Below, piece after piece: positions 22,628 to 34,235 of a DNA stretch of 64,000 bases. A program made the position numbers and the translations under genes. The notes below the pieces were generated by a model. It ran no database searches, was not told the DNA's origin, and saw nothing but the letters and a program-made list of their open reading frames with translations. Position 1 is the first letter of the stretch. Each line of letters begins with the position of its first letter. The DNA comes from Rhipidocladum racemiflorum (taxonomy: Eukaryota; Streptophyta; Magnoliopsida; Poales; Poaceae), in contig CM070585.1 of NCBI GenBank assembly GCA_036346355.1, positions 8,571,001 to 8,635,000 on the forward strand, given 5' to 3'.

Positions 22628-24691
22628 GGACGCCGCGGCAGCCACCGACGTGATTATCGGTAAATTTCCAATTCAATCCCAGCCGGCTTTGGTTTTATTT
22701 GATCCTGGAGCCACTCACTCGTTCATTTCAATGACTTTCGTTTGCAAGAATGGTTTTTCTTATTCTCCGTTACCAAGCCCTTGCGCGTTTCAAACGCCGG
22801 GCAATAGATTAATGGCTCGATATAAGAGCCAGAAGTTAGAATTAGTGCTACAAGGAGTTAAGTTTACTATTGAGTCACATTACTCTGGAAATGAACGGAT
22901 CGACGTCATCCTAGGAATGGATTGGCTGTCCAAACATAAAGCAACCTTAAATCGTGAAAGGAAGCTAGTAATGCTTGTCAACGATTTAAGGACAACGAGT
23001 AACCGTAAGGACCGACCCTAAGCTAGTAAAAGACAATGGAAGCGCCTCGATCGTGACCTAGCATTAGACCAAGTGCCCGTTGTTCAGAATACCGGATGTT
23101 TTTCCGGAAGAATTGCCGTGAAGGCCACCAGGCAGAGACATAGAGTCGAAATACAATGATCCCGGAATCGCACCATTAACCAAGCGCCAAGATCAAATGG
23201 CACTCATGAATTGAAAGAACTTAAGAAACAGCTTGGACGAGTTATTAGAGAAGGAGTTTATCCGTCAAGCATCTCACCTTGGGCCTCGCCTGCCTCGTCA
23301 GAAGAAAAAGGATGGAAGTGCAAGACTTTGCGTGGATTACAGGGCATTGAATGCCGTGACCATCAAGAACAAGTACCCGTTGCCGCGAATAGACGAACTA
23401 TTTGACCAACTCAAAGGAGCTCAAGTTTTCTCCAAAATAGATCTGAGAACAGGATATCACCAATTGAAAGTAAGAAAACAAGATAGGGAAAAGACGGCAT
23501 TTACAACCAGATATGGATTATATGAGTTTTCGGTGGTTCCGTTTGGGCTCACAAACGCCCCAGCTTATTTTATGAACCTGATGAACAAAGTATGTATGGA
23601 ATTTTTGGATCAGTTCGTCGTAGTGTTTATAGACGACATACTGGTGTATTCAAAAGATGAACACGAACACGCTAAGCATTTACACCAGCTATTACAAAAG
23701 CTTAGGGAGCATCAGTTATACGCCAAGTTCTCTAAATGTGACTTTTGGAAGAATGAGATCGCATTTCTGGGGCATATTGTCACCAAAGACGGAGTCAAAG
23801 TGGATCCGACGAAGGTAGAAGCAGTCAAGGAATGGAAGCAGCCGACATCAGTAACAGAAGTCAGGAGCTTTCTCGGATTGGCAGGATACTATAGGAGATT
23901 CATTGAAGGATTCTCGAAAATTGCCAAACCCCTGACACACCTACTCAAGAAGGACTGCCCGTACAAATGGACTGAGAAATGCGAGGCAAGTTTCCAGGAA
24001 TTAAAGACAAGACTAACATCAGCCCCAGTGCTCATACTACCCGACACAAACAAGGATTTCCAGATATATTGTGGCGCCTCAAAACAAGGATTAGGTTGTG
24101 TGTTGATGCAAGAAGGAAGGGTAGTTGCGTATGCTTCCCGACAATTAAGACCCCATGAGGAGAATTATCCAACTCAGGACATGGAATTAGCTTCAGTGGT
24201 GCATGCACTAAAGATCTGGAGACATTATTTATTGGGTAATCATAGTGACGTATTCACAGATCACAAGAGTTTGAAGTATGTGTTCACGCAACCAAATTTA
24301 AATATCAGGCAAAGAAGATGGTTAGAAATGATCAATGACTATGATTTGGAAATACAATACCACCCCAGAAAGGCTAACGTGGTAGCAGACGCACTCAGTA
24401 GGAAATCTTGTCACCACATAGCCATGACAACAGATATCTCCCAACAGCTGCAATTTGAAATGGAACGGCTAAACCTACAGATAGTGGAGAAAGGATTTTT
24501 AGCGTCCATTACAATTCAGTCAGACTTACTCAGTCAAATTAAAACAGCCCAACAAGAAGATGAAGAAATCCAGCAGTATCGCAAAGAAATAAGTATAAAC
24601 GGACCTTCGGAATTCTCGGAAGATGAGCAAGGCATAGTACGATTCCGTAATCATATATGTGTTCCTAATAATAAAGATATAAGAGGATTGA
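22539..24691 (+). pseudogene. Element A pol 5' part: protease, reverse transcriptase, RNase H
   Basis: Protease at about 22610-23020: the active-site triad reads DPGATHSF instead of the usual DSGATHSF, and ILGMDWLSKHK follows. Between 23022 and 23230 frames are scrambled. Reverse transcriptase occupies 23290-23950, with LCVDYRALN, FSKIDLRTGYHQ and the catalytic VVFIDDILVYS. RNase H follows; its first catalytic Asp is lost (YCGASKQGLGC), the second (QDMELASVVHAL) and third (FTDHKSLKYVF) positions remain. The ORF is cut after IRGL at 24691 by the insertion of element B and resumes at 37506. Several lesions make it inactive even without that insertion. Confidence 0.9.
24687..24691 (+). repeat. 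Target duplication of element B, left copy
   Basis: ATTGA, repeated at 37506-37510. Removing one copy plus element B restores the A pol frame (…RGL-ILTEAHSS…). Confidence 0.95.
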
Positions 24692-27600
24692 TGTGAGACC
24701 CCGGATCAGCTATCCAGAATCTCCTGTGTATTTCCGTACTAGTCCCAGATCAGTAGCTAGTACACACAGTCACCGTGATACTTCATTGCCGAACAAAACG
24801 AAACTTGTAATATAAATATTCAAGTATGGGCCACATGGCCCCTTATTACAATACTCGGTCCAACGACCGGACACACAAAACAGCGGAAACGAAAGCAAAA
24901 CGAAACGAGCGAACGCCACAACGCCACAGGCGACGACTAGGAACGCAACTAGTCCTCATGGCAATCCTCCTCGAAGACCTCCTCCTCTTCCTCGGCATCT
25001 TGATAAATTTCTGATGATTACAATGTTGGTGTAGCACGTGAGTACAAAAGTACTCAGCAAGTCGGGAAATTATGATCATGAGGGGCTTTCAAATGGAAGC
25101 TTAACAGGGTTTATTTGCATAAAGCCACATTTGATTAAATCATACTTAAATAAGTAATTTCACAAAGCATCTTTTACAATTCTTTTTAATAACTGAATTA
25201 TTGAATAAGCTAGTGAGGTTCTAACCACCAGCACTAACATAAAGGCTCTATCCGCCAAAGGTAAAACAGTTCTATCCACAGGTTGGCTCTTTCCGCCAAG
25301 CAACATTCGAGAGTTCTAACCACTCCCGAACCCCAAAACAAAACACTTTTCGGTTTTAAAAAACAAAACCAAAGTCTACCAATATGAAAGCATTTCTTGC
25401 TTTGGCTTTGACCGTAGGCACGGCTATTCGAATAGTTTTACTCTGCAGAGGTGTACAACTTTACCCACAAGACATGATATTCCCTTAGTGCCATGTACAA
25501 TTAACACACTTCCTTAGGTGTGCCGGCAGGGATATCATGACAAGGCAGTTACAATGTATCTACCTAACTAGACCCACCCGCTGAGGTTTCACCGCTGTTA
25601 GGGTTCCCTCCACCCAGTACAGAAGCCCCCTCTTGCGCCGTGTGAGAAAAACAACAGTGCCTCCGTCCGGCATTCACATTCAACCAAGTGGTGAGTCTAA
25701 GCTAGGCTTCTACAAATTAGTTGGCCAGGTCGTACCATTATAGACATGTGGTAGTACGGTTATGCTTAAAATGGCAATCATAAGCGTCGGTCCTTATATG
25801 ACTTGGGGCGGTACTTGCACAAAAGGATCAAGGCTTGATCCGCTTCCACCCGACATTCCATGCCGCCCAAGTCAAAATCATTTTCCTTTTCTTTTTATTT
25901 TAGCAAAACAGGACCAAAACCATAATAATAACTTTCAAATCACCTTTAATATCATTCTTTTTGAATAATCCCACCCCTGGGTTGTTTTCATCGGAAAAGG
26001 TCCTAAGCAATTCTACCGTACTACATAGCAACGGATACCATATAAGCCTAAGCATGGTATAAACAAGGTTCTAGGGTTACAATGGATATGATTAACAATG
26101 TCAAGGTGGAATCAACAAGTTCGGAATAACTAACACTTATATTTGACATATTTCATTAAACATAGCCATGCAACTTTATAAACAATTTAAAACATTTTGT
26201 AAACATAGGAGCAAAGTGCATCAAGGAGACTTGCCTTCTTCGGCGGTGGGAGTGTCGAACTCGAGAAGTCGTGGCGGAATCGTGATGTGGCGGGATCGTC
26301 GACTACACGCAAAACGAGGCAATAAATAAATAACAGAAAATAAATGAAATCCAAAAATTATAAAATTAGTACTGGCAGGAAGGTATTGATTTATGATGAA
26401 TTTAGAAATTTGAATGAGATCATTTGGAGTTCGGACGGAAAAGATATGAGCCGCCGAAGTTTGGAAAATCCGGAAAATGCGAAAATGAGGAATATTCCTT
26501 GGCATCTCATTTTTGGCTGATTTTCCATCTCCTTCTCTCTATGGCAGGTGGGCCAGGGCTGTCATAGACTCTTGTCTTCATCCTCAAGCTCTGCCATGGC
26601 AAGAACAGGGGAGGATGGCCTCTGCCATGGCGCACGGCGAGGCGGCCAGCCACAGCCAGGCCAGCAGACGGCAGCGGTGGTACCGGCAGCGGGGTGGCGG
26701 CTCGGCGAGGCTCGCCATGGCAACGCAGCGCTGCGGCGCGACGGGCGGCACGGCACGGCAGCGTCGCAGCCGGCGGCAAGGGCGTGGCGTGGCGCAGCCG
26801 GGCGTGAAAGCAGTGCCAGCGCTGGCGATGCGAAGCGTCTGGCCGGCAGCAGCCGCCACGGCGGCGGGCGGCGACAGTCGGTGGGGAAGCGGCACGCCGC
26901 CGCAACGGGTGGCGCGCGGCGCCGGCAGTACGGCAGGGCGAGGCGAGAGGCGGCGGTACCATGGCGGCGGCGCCATGGCGACATGGCGCGCGGCGCCAAG
27001 GGGCTCGGCGGTGGCGGCCGGCGGCTTGGCAGCTCCGGCAGTCGGTGGGGTAGCGGCAGATCGGCTGGCCGGCGACGGCACCGGAGGGCCGGCGGCCACG
27101 GCGGGCTGCCACGGCAGAGCAGGGCACACCCCCAAAATTGCTCCAAATTGAAATTTGGCCACAAAATTGAATAGCACACCACCGAATAACGATTACCACA
27201 CCTAGATCACCCCTAAAGGAGCTTAAGGACACAAGGAATTGGGTCGAAACCTACCGGAGACGGAGAAATCGACGGCGATTTACTTGCTCGCCGATGGAAC
27301 CAAAACGCGAAATTCGTCGCCCACGGTCGAGGAATCCTGAAATTGACGGATGAATTAGAAACTAGACCTCCCCACGAACACAAAGAAACAAACGGTGAGA
27401 AGAATGAACCACCGTGGAGGAAATTATGACCCAAAACCCGAAGAACGCGATGAACACTCCGAGTTCGTCGGTTTTTCTCGAACTTCCGGTGGATTGGGTT
27501 GGAGAGGCAAAGGAATAATATGGATTCTGGAGAAAGGACGCCGCCACGGAGGTTTAGGAACCGGCGGTGCGCGATTTGAGGAAGAAACGGAGGATTTATT

Positions 27601-28351
27601 GCCATTTATGACGATTTCGGATTTTGAGTAACGACGCCGTTTTCGACGTGATTTAGGGTTCATCAATCCCATGAATGGAAAGAGGAGGCCGTCGTGATTC
27701 CAACGGATCCGGCCGTTCGCGATTTGGAGCACTTATGAGGGAGTTACAAGTATTTGGATGTGGAAAGATGAGTTTGGAAGGTTCTGTTCTTCCTCCCAGG
27801 CAAACACACGAGCAAGCCAAAGGTTGAAGAAAGGCCATGTAGCACTACCACGTGGCGGCTCGTGGTTGGTTGACTTATACGTGAAAGTTCCGCCCTAGAG
27901 AAAAATTAGGAAAAATGGTCTAAAAATTCCGGAAAAATTCATAGAGCCATTTTGGAATATTTGGGACGCAATGGAATTGGTTTGGTTGAATTTGGATGAT
28001 TTTTGTGGAATTGGATATTCGGGCGCGGATCGCAGGCATTAAACAAAAGCCGCGCGAGATAAAATAGGAACGGATGCCCAAAAATCCGGGGAATGATTCC
28101 TAAAATCATTTCGGAATATTTAGAACATTTTAGAAGTGGTTTGGAGATTTTTGGAGCATTTTTGGAGTCGGGTGAATTTTCGGGTACCGGCGGTACTGGA
28201 AAATCCGATTTTTCGCCCGGGAGGGAATTAATTCCCGATTTCGAAGGGGAAAGGATGCCAGGTTATTATAAACACCACTGAAACTCCAAATTTTGAATTT
28301 AGTTTATTTAAATTAGGTTTTTCTCCAGAAAGCCAAAATGAGGATGTTACA
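24692..28351 (-). mobile_element. Element B LTR, 3' copy (3660 bp)
   Basis: Plus-strand ends TGTGAGACCCCGG and GAGGATGTTACA. In B's sense (minus) it follows the purine tract next to 28352. It contains the GAGTAC-AAAA-GTACTC hairpin (25040-25055) and the module CTTTACCCACAAGA (25440-25472, minus sense TCTTGTGGGTAAAG). A GC-rich, CATGG- and GGCGGC-rich core spans about 26590-27112. The LTR includes about 390 bases (27113-27503) that the right LTR lacks. Confidence 0.9.
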
Positions 28352-28389
28352 AACCTACCCCCCTTAAAGAGAATCTCGTCCCCGAGATT
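28352..28389 (-). other. Element B polypurine tract and pre-tract inverted repeat
   Basis: Minus strand reads CTTTAAGGGGGGTAGGTT immediately before the LTR start TGTAACATCC: the second-strand primer. Just upstream, 28372-28389, is the perfect inverted repeat AATCTCG-TCCC-CGAGATT (plus strand). The same repeat stands before the A-type tracts at 17215-17232 and 38781-38798. Confidence 0.8.
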
Positions 28390-31300
28390 CAGACGGAGAA
28401 AGAAAAAGGTCTGGAAACTCTGCTCGAAGATCTTCTTCACGCTCCCAAGTAGCTTCCTTTTCCGAATGGTTGCTCCACTGAACCTTGCAGAACTTGATCA
28501 CTCGGCTTCGCGTCCGACGCTCGGCTTCATCCAAAATCTTGACGGGATACTCCGGGTAAGACAAATCTTCTTTCAGTTCCATGTGTTCCAACGGCATCTG
28601 CTGCTCCGGTGCTCGGAGACATTTCTTCAACTGAGACACATGAAAAACGTCATGCACTCTAGACAGCTGTGGCGGCAATTCCAACTTATAAGCCACTTCT
28701 CCTTTTCGGGCAATCACCTTGAATGGTCCAATATAGCGGGGTGCTAATTTTCCACTGACGCGGAATCGCTTCATTCCTTTCATCGGGGATACCTTCAAAT
28801 ACACATGGTCTCCAGGTACAAAGCTTAATTCCTTCGACGATTGTCCGCATAACTTTTCTGTCTGGACTGAGCTGTCTTCAGATTTGCACGGATCTGTCGG
28901 ACTTGCTCTTCGGCCTCTTTCAGAACATCCGGCCCAATGATTTGCCCTCCTTCGGTTCCTTTCCAATACAGTGGTGTTCTGCACTTTCTTCCATACAAAG
29001 CTTCAAAAGGCGCCATCTTTAGACTGGCTTGATAGCTGTTGTTATAGGAAAACTCTGCATAGGGCAAATTCTGATCCCAGGAGCCTTTATATGTTAGAGT
29101 ACAAGCTCTCAACATATCCTCTAAGATTTGATTGACCCTTTCGGTCTGGCCATCCGTCTGGGGATGATATGCAGTACTGAAATTAAGATTCGTGCCCATG
29201 ACCTCATGCAATTGTTGCCCAAACCTCGAGGTGAACTGGGAACCTCGATCAGACACAATCTTCTTTGGCACACCGTGTAAGCACACAATCTTGGCCATAT
29301 ACAACTCGGCAAGCTTATCTCCCGAATAGGTGGTCTTTACCGGGATAAAGTGGGCCACTTTGGTCAATCGATCCACAATAACCCAGATGGAATCATAACC
29401 GGATTTAGTTTTGGGTAATCCAGTTATAAAATCCATTCCAATTTCTTCCCATTTCCATACAGGCACTTGCAAAGGCTGCAATAGACCGGCTGGTCTCTGA
29501 TGTTCCGCTTTAACCAACTGGCACACATCACAACGTGCCACGAAGTCAGCGACTTCTTTCTTCATATTGGACCACCAATACTTCTCTTTCAACTCAGCAT
29601 ACATTTTGGTGCCTCCTGGGTGTATGGAATAAACTGAATCGTGAGCCTCTCTCAAGATCACATTCTTGATTTCTGCTTGGTTAGGGACCACTATTCTTTT
29701 CCCGAACCAAATAGTGCCTTGGTCATCTTCTGAAAATCCGGGGTGCTTTCCTTTCTTTAGGCCCTCCTTCAGGTTGGCAATATCTTTATCTTCCTTCTGG
29801 GCTTCCCTGATTTGATCTTCCAAGGTTGATTTGACCTCCAAATTATACATACATCCTTCATTTACCAACTCCAGGTTAAGGCGCCGAAACTCCTCATGAA
29901 GCGCTGGTTGGCGTTGTTGTACTCTCACACTGTTGCAGTGAGCTTTCCTGCTCAAAGCATCCGCAACAACGTTTGCTTTCCCAGGGTGATAATGAATTCC
30001 CAGATTATAATCTTTCACCAACTCCAACCATCTTCTCTGTCTCAGGTTAAGATCAGGCTGAGTGAAGATATACTTCAGACTTTTATGATCCGTATAGATC
30101 TCACATCTATTGCCGATCAAGTAATGCCTCCATATTTTGAGCGCGTGCACAACTGCGGCTAACTCCAAGTCATGAATAGGATAGTTTTCTTCATGAGGTC
30201 GCAGTTGTCTTGAAGCGTAGGCTATTACCTTTCCTTATTGCATCATAACACATCCAAGACCTTGCTTTGAAGCATCACAATACACTTCAAAGTCCTTATG
30301 GATGTCCGGCAAAATCAACACTGGAGCTGAGGTTAATCTCTTTTTCAACTCCTGAAAACTTTGCTCACACGCTTGCGTCCATTCAAACTTCTTTTCCTTT
30401 TTCAGAAGTTGAGTAAGAGGTCTGGCTATCTTCGAGAAACCTTCAATGAATCTACGATAATAACCAGCTAATCCAAGAAAACTTCGGATCTCCGGGACTG
30501 ACTTGGGTTGTGTCCAATCCAAAACATCTCTCACTTTCGCTGGATCTACTGCTACTCCTGCAGCAGAAATGATATGACCCAGGAAAGACACTTCCTTCAG
30601 CCAAAAGTCACATTTGCTAAACTTAGCATACAGCTGATGCTCTCTTAATGTTTCCAAGACTATCCGCAGATGGTCTTCATGCTCTTTTCTGCTCTTGGAA
30701 TAGACAAGAATGTCGTCGATAAAGACTACAACGAACTTGTCTAAATACTCCATAAACACCTTATTCATCAGATTCATGAAATAAGAAGGAGCATTGGTTA
30801 ACCCAAAAGACATGACTGTGAACTCGTACAGTCCATACCGGATGGTGAAGGCTGTCTTCGGAATATCCTCATTTCTTATCTTCAACTGGTGATATCCCGA
30901 TCTCAGATCTATCTTGGAGAAGACTTGAGCTCCCTTCAGCTGATCAAACAAATCATCAATCCGAGGCAACGGATACTTGTTCTTGATGGTGACCTCATTC
31001 AACGACCTGTAGTCTATGCACATCCTCAGACTACCATCTTTCTTGGAGACGAAAATCACCGGCGATCCCCATGGTGACGAACTGGGCCTGATGAATCCTT
31101 TCTCTTGCAATTCTTCGATCTGCTTCTTCATCTCGACCAACTCGTTGGACGGCAGTCGGTACGGTCTCTTAGAGATTGGAGCGGTACCAGGTACAAGCTC
31201 AATCACAAACTCCACATCTCGATCTGGTGGCATACCAGGCAACTCATCCGGGAACACATCGGGGTACTCATTGACTATGGGTACCTTCTCCAACGAAGTA

Positions 31301-32055
31301 CCCTTCAGACGGTTTAGGGTGCTACCCCCCTTAGAGGCAAGATTAGACAAGAATTCCACTCTAATCCCCTCAGGGCTGGTAAGTGAGATAGCTCTACTAG
31401 CACAGTCTATCTGACCCTTGTACTTGGTTAACCAATCCATTCCAAGGATTACTTCTATACCCTTAGTATCCAACAGTATTAAGTTCGCTAGGAACTTTAC
31501 CCCTTTTAATACTATATCCATTTTTGGACAAACAGTAGTGGTTCTTAGTTCTTTTCCAGAGGATTGCACTAGCAAAGGGTTTCTTAACTGTATGGTGTTC
31601 CAGTTATGCTTTTTAACCAAGTACTCTGAGATAAAAGAATGGGTTGCACCAGAATCAAACAAAACTGAAGCAGGTACTGAGTTCACATGGAACTTACCAT
31701 AGACCATGTCTGGCACATCCTGAGCCTCTTCCGCGGTGATGTGATTCACACGCCCTCTTCCTGCCGTCCTTGGCGTGCGCGGGGTCTGAGGGGTTCCTCT
31801 TCCTTGAGCCGGCACAGGCGCGCGGGCTGGCGTCGATCCCAAGTTAAACCGCACCGGGGTAACGGGCTGACGCTTCTTGGGGCAGTTGTTGGCGTAGTGC
31901 CCCATCTCCCTGCAGTTAAAGCACTGCACTCCTGCCAAAGCGGTCCCACTCTTCTGAGCTTGAGCTCCTGTGCTGCCGCAGGGCTTGTCCAAAGGGGCGA
32001 GGGTAGACATTGGTGTCTGGGGCCACCGGCCGCTGCTGGCTCTTTGGATCGCTTC
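28364..32055 (-). pseudogene. Element B pol polyprotein (protease, RT, RNase H, integrase, chromodomain), three lesions
   Basis: Minus-strand pol of a Tekay-like Gypsy element. In order: zinc knuckle CFNCREMGHYANNC (end of gag, about 31920), protease with intact VLFDSGATHSFIS (about 31650), reverse transcriptase with CIDYRSLNEV and VVFIDDILVYS (about 30720), RNase H (YCDASKQGLGC, YTDHKSLKYIF), integrase with CDVCQLVKAEHQ zinc site, catalytic GMDFITGL, VSDRGSQFTS and QTERVNQILEDML, then a chromodomain (VQWSNHSEKEATWERE). Lesions are an in-frame TAA at 30235-30237, a frameshift near 28850 and a frameshift near 32030 at the gag/pol boundary. Otherwise motifs are complete, so the copy is young compared with its surroundings. 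Confidence 0.92.
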
Positions 32056-32954
32056 TGAAAAGTGCGGGGCCTAGAACTGCTGGCACCGCGCTGAGTCTGA
32101 AACATCATTTTTCTCTTGCGCGACTCAAAAAGCTGACGCTGGGCATCCTCTTGAATCAGCGCCTTGTTGATCATATGCTGGAACGACGGGTAGTCGCTTG
32201 AAACCAGCTGTACCTTCAAGTTGGGGTCAAGGCCCTCCATAAATCGCCAGATCTTGGCCTCATCAGTGGCGACATCTGAGGTCGCGTAGCGAGACAGCTG
32301 GGTGAACCGATTAAGGTACTCGGAAACAGACAAGTTTCCCTGCTGCAGCTTATGGAATTCCCGACGCTTCATTTCCATAATCCCCCTTGGGATATGGGTA
32401 GCCCTGAAGGCTTCCACGAACTCATTCCATGGAATATTCTGCGGATCAGCATGCGCGGCACAATAGTTTTCCCACCAGTTGGCTGCAGTTCCTTTGAGCT
32501 GGTGAGATGCGTACTGCACACTCTATATGTCATCGCACTCAGCCAAGTGCAGTTTGCGCTCAACTTCCTTGAGCCAGTCATCCGCATCCAGCGGATCTGC
32601 GGATCCAGCAAAGGTCGGGGGTCGCGTCCTCATGAACTCCCCGAACTTGGAAGGGGGCGGTTGAGCTTGAGCGGGTGCTGCAGCGGCTTGGGGTTGGTTC
32701 AGGACGTTCTGAGCTAACGCCTGAAGAATCTGAAGCTGCATCACCATCATCTGCTCCATGTTCGGCGGCTGAGCTGGCGGTGGGGGCGGCGGCGGATCAT
32801 GCTGAGCTGCGGGGTGTTGAACTGGCTCTTGTCCTTGCTGCTGAGGGGGCTCCACGTATTCTTCCTGAAAATGCACGGGCCCACGGGCACGTCCACGGCC
32901 TCTCCCACGGCCTGCGGGCCTTCCCCGACCACGACCACGACCAACGTTCTCCAT
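32010..32954 (-). pseudogene. Element B gag, one nonsense codon
   Basis: Starts MENVGRGRGRGRPAGRG at 32954, an Arg/Gly- and Pro-rich N-terminus, then the gag fold (FGEFMRTRPPTFAGSADPLD, ADDWLKEVERKLHLAE). A TAG at 32523-32525 interrupts it; the same frame continues with YASHQLKGTAANWWENY and SVSEYLNRFTQLSRYA. Near 32030 the frame shifts and the zinc knuckle and pol continue. The ATG sits right behind TTGTTGCAG, which could be a splice acceptor, suggesting gag may be made from a spliced RNA that removes the pre-gag ORF; this is inference. Confidence 0.85.
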
Positions 32955-33161
32955 CTGCAACAAAAGCGGACAAGCCGAAGGAAAGAGGGAGAAGCATAGG
33001 TAAGCAACGGGGAACTAAACCACATCCTCAAAACAAGGGCACAACCACAAAAGCACACAACAGAAGGGAAAACCAACTGAACTTCAATTAAAATCAAATA
33101 GTTTTGGAGGTGGTTGTATCACAAATGCCTAAGGGCACGATACAATCCAGCAATCACTTAT

Positions 33162-34037
33162 TCAACGCTCTAACGCGACAAAATTAAGATCCTGCAGACT
33201 GAAACCAGCTAAGAACTCGCGTCGCTGCCGAAGACGCGTGGGGATGGGTCCTCCTCCTCCTCGCTCTTGCTGCGGGAAGGTGTAGCTGCTGCCGATGGTC
33301 CTGCTCCTCCAGGGGCAGCCAAAGCACTCAGAGAAAACCCTGGCGGCGAAGGGAGACGAACGGACTTGCGCCGCGTCGTCCGGCCTCGATCCTGATGACG
33401 CTATCGGGCGGCGCGCCCTTCCGATGTCGCGGGTCGGCGGGTCCTCCCGAACCGGGGCTGGTGGCGGCGGCGCCACGGGCTGTGCCACCTGCACAGGCGC
33501 TGGCGGTGGAAGAAGTGCACGCAAGGTCTCCAGCTCCTCCTTGAGCCGACGAGTCTCCTCCCGAGAAGCAGCCAAACTCTCATACTGATCTCGGAGCTCA
33601 TGGAGAGTACTGACATAAGCTTCATCTTGGGCTCGGACGAGCGCTCCCACATGCACCAACGCTGGGTCCTGCTCCTGCTCCGTACCCCGGAACCTGCTGT
33701 GGTACCTTTCTTCATCAAAGCACGGGAACAGGCGGTACGGCGAGTCCTCCAGTCGGTCATTGTGGCTGCTGCCAAGCTGAAGAATGGCCTGTCTCGCAGC
33801 ATCCTGGATCGCATCACCCAACTTCACTCTCTCCGAAATGAAGTAGAACGGACGGTCATCCACGAACGGACTTCGGGCCTGCACCATCAGTCTAACCTTC
33901 CACGAGGTATGGCCAAAGCTCGACACGGTGGTGCAGCGGTACTCAGGCCGGTGGGGAAACTCCAGCTCCTGGAGCATCAAGGACAGCTCCGCACAAAAGC
34001 CTCCCGCCAAAGAAGCAAAAGTGGTGTAAGTTGACAT
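33162..34037 (-). CDS. Element B pre-gag ORF, unknown function, intact
   Basis: An uninterrupted 291-residue frame between primer site and gag on B's sense strand, starting MSTYTTFASLAGGF. The first third is globular-looking (CTTVSSFGHTSWKVRLMVQA), followed by GDAIQDAARQAILQLGSSHN, which is shared with the corresponding ORF of element A (20391-21111). A coiled-coil stretch follows (REETRRLKEELETLRALL), then Pro/Ala-rich sequence and a variable tail. No gag, protease, envelope or pol motif is visible and there is no membrane segment. It is the only B gene without a lesion. Function unknown; an extra 5' ORF has been described in some grass Gypsy families. Confidence 0.65.
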   Translation of the reverse strand: MSTYTTFASLAGGFCAELSLMLQELEFPHRPEYRCTTVSSFGHTSWKVRLMVQARSPFVDDRPFYFISERVKLGDAIQDAARQAILQLGSSHNDRLEDSPYRLFPCFDEERYHSRFRGTEQEQDPALVHVGALVRAQDEAYVSTLHELRDQYESLAASREETRRLKEELETLRALLPPPAPVQVAQPVAPPPPAPVREDPPTRDIGRARRPIASSGSRPDDAAQVRSSPFAARVFSECFGCPWRSRTIGSSYTFPQQERGGGGPIPTRLRQRREFLAGFSLQDLNFVALER

Positions 34038-34219
34038 CTACAAATTTTGAAAGAAGACAGGATTAGTAACCAAAATTTAAATAAAAGAGAGGATGAGCAC
34101 AAGATACTAAGATAGAAGAGATAGAAGTAAAGAAACTTAAACTTTTGCAAATACATTCGTATAAAATATAAGTCCTTAAGGCTTTGCCATGCTAACTAGG
34201 TCACGTCCTGATCGTCTGT

Positions 34220-34231
34220 GCTCTGATACCA
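34220..34231 (-). other. Element B primer-binding site
   Basis: Minus strand TGGTATCAGAGC, matching initiator tRNA-Met, four bases inside the LTR at 34236. Confidence 0.88.
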
Positions 34232-34235
34232 CCGC

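Noticed and set aside
20167..34231. tRNA-like matches TGGTATCAGAGC
   Set aside because: These are primer-binding sites next to LTRs, not tRNA genes; no cloverleaf is present. No rRNA or tRNA gene was recognised in the window.
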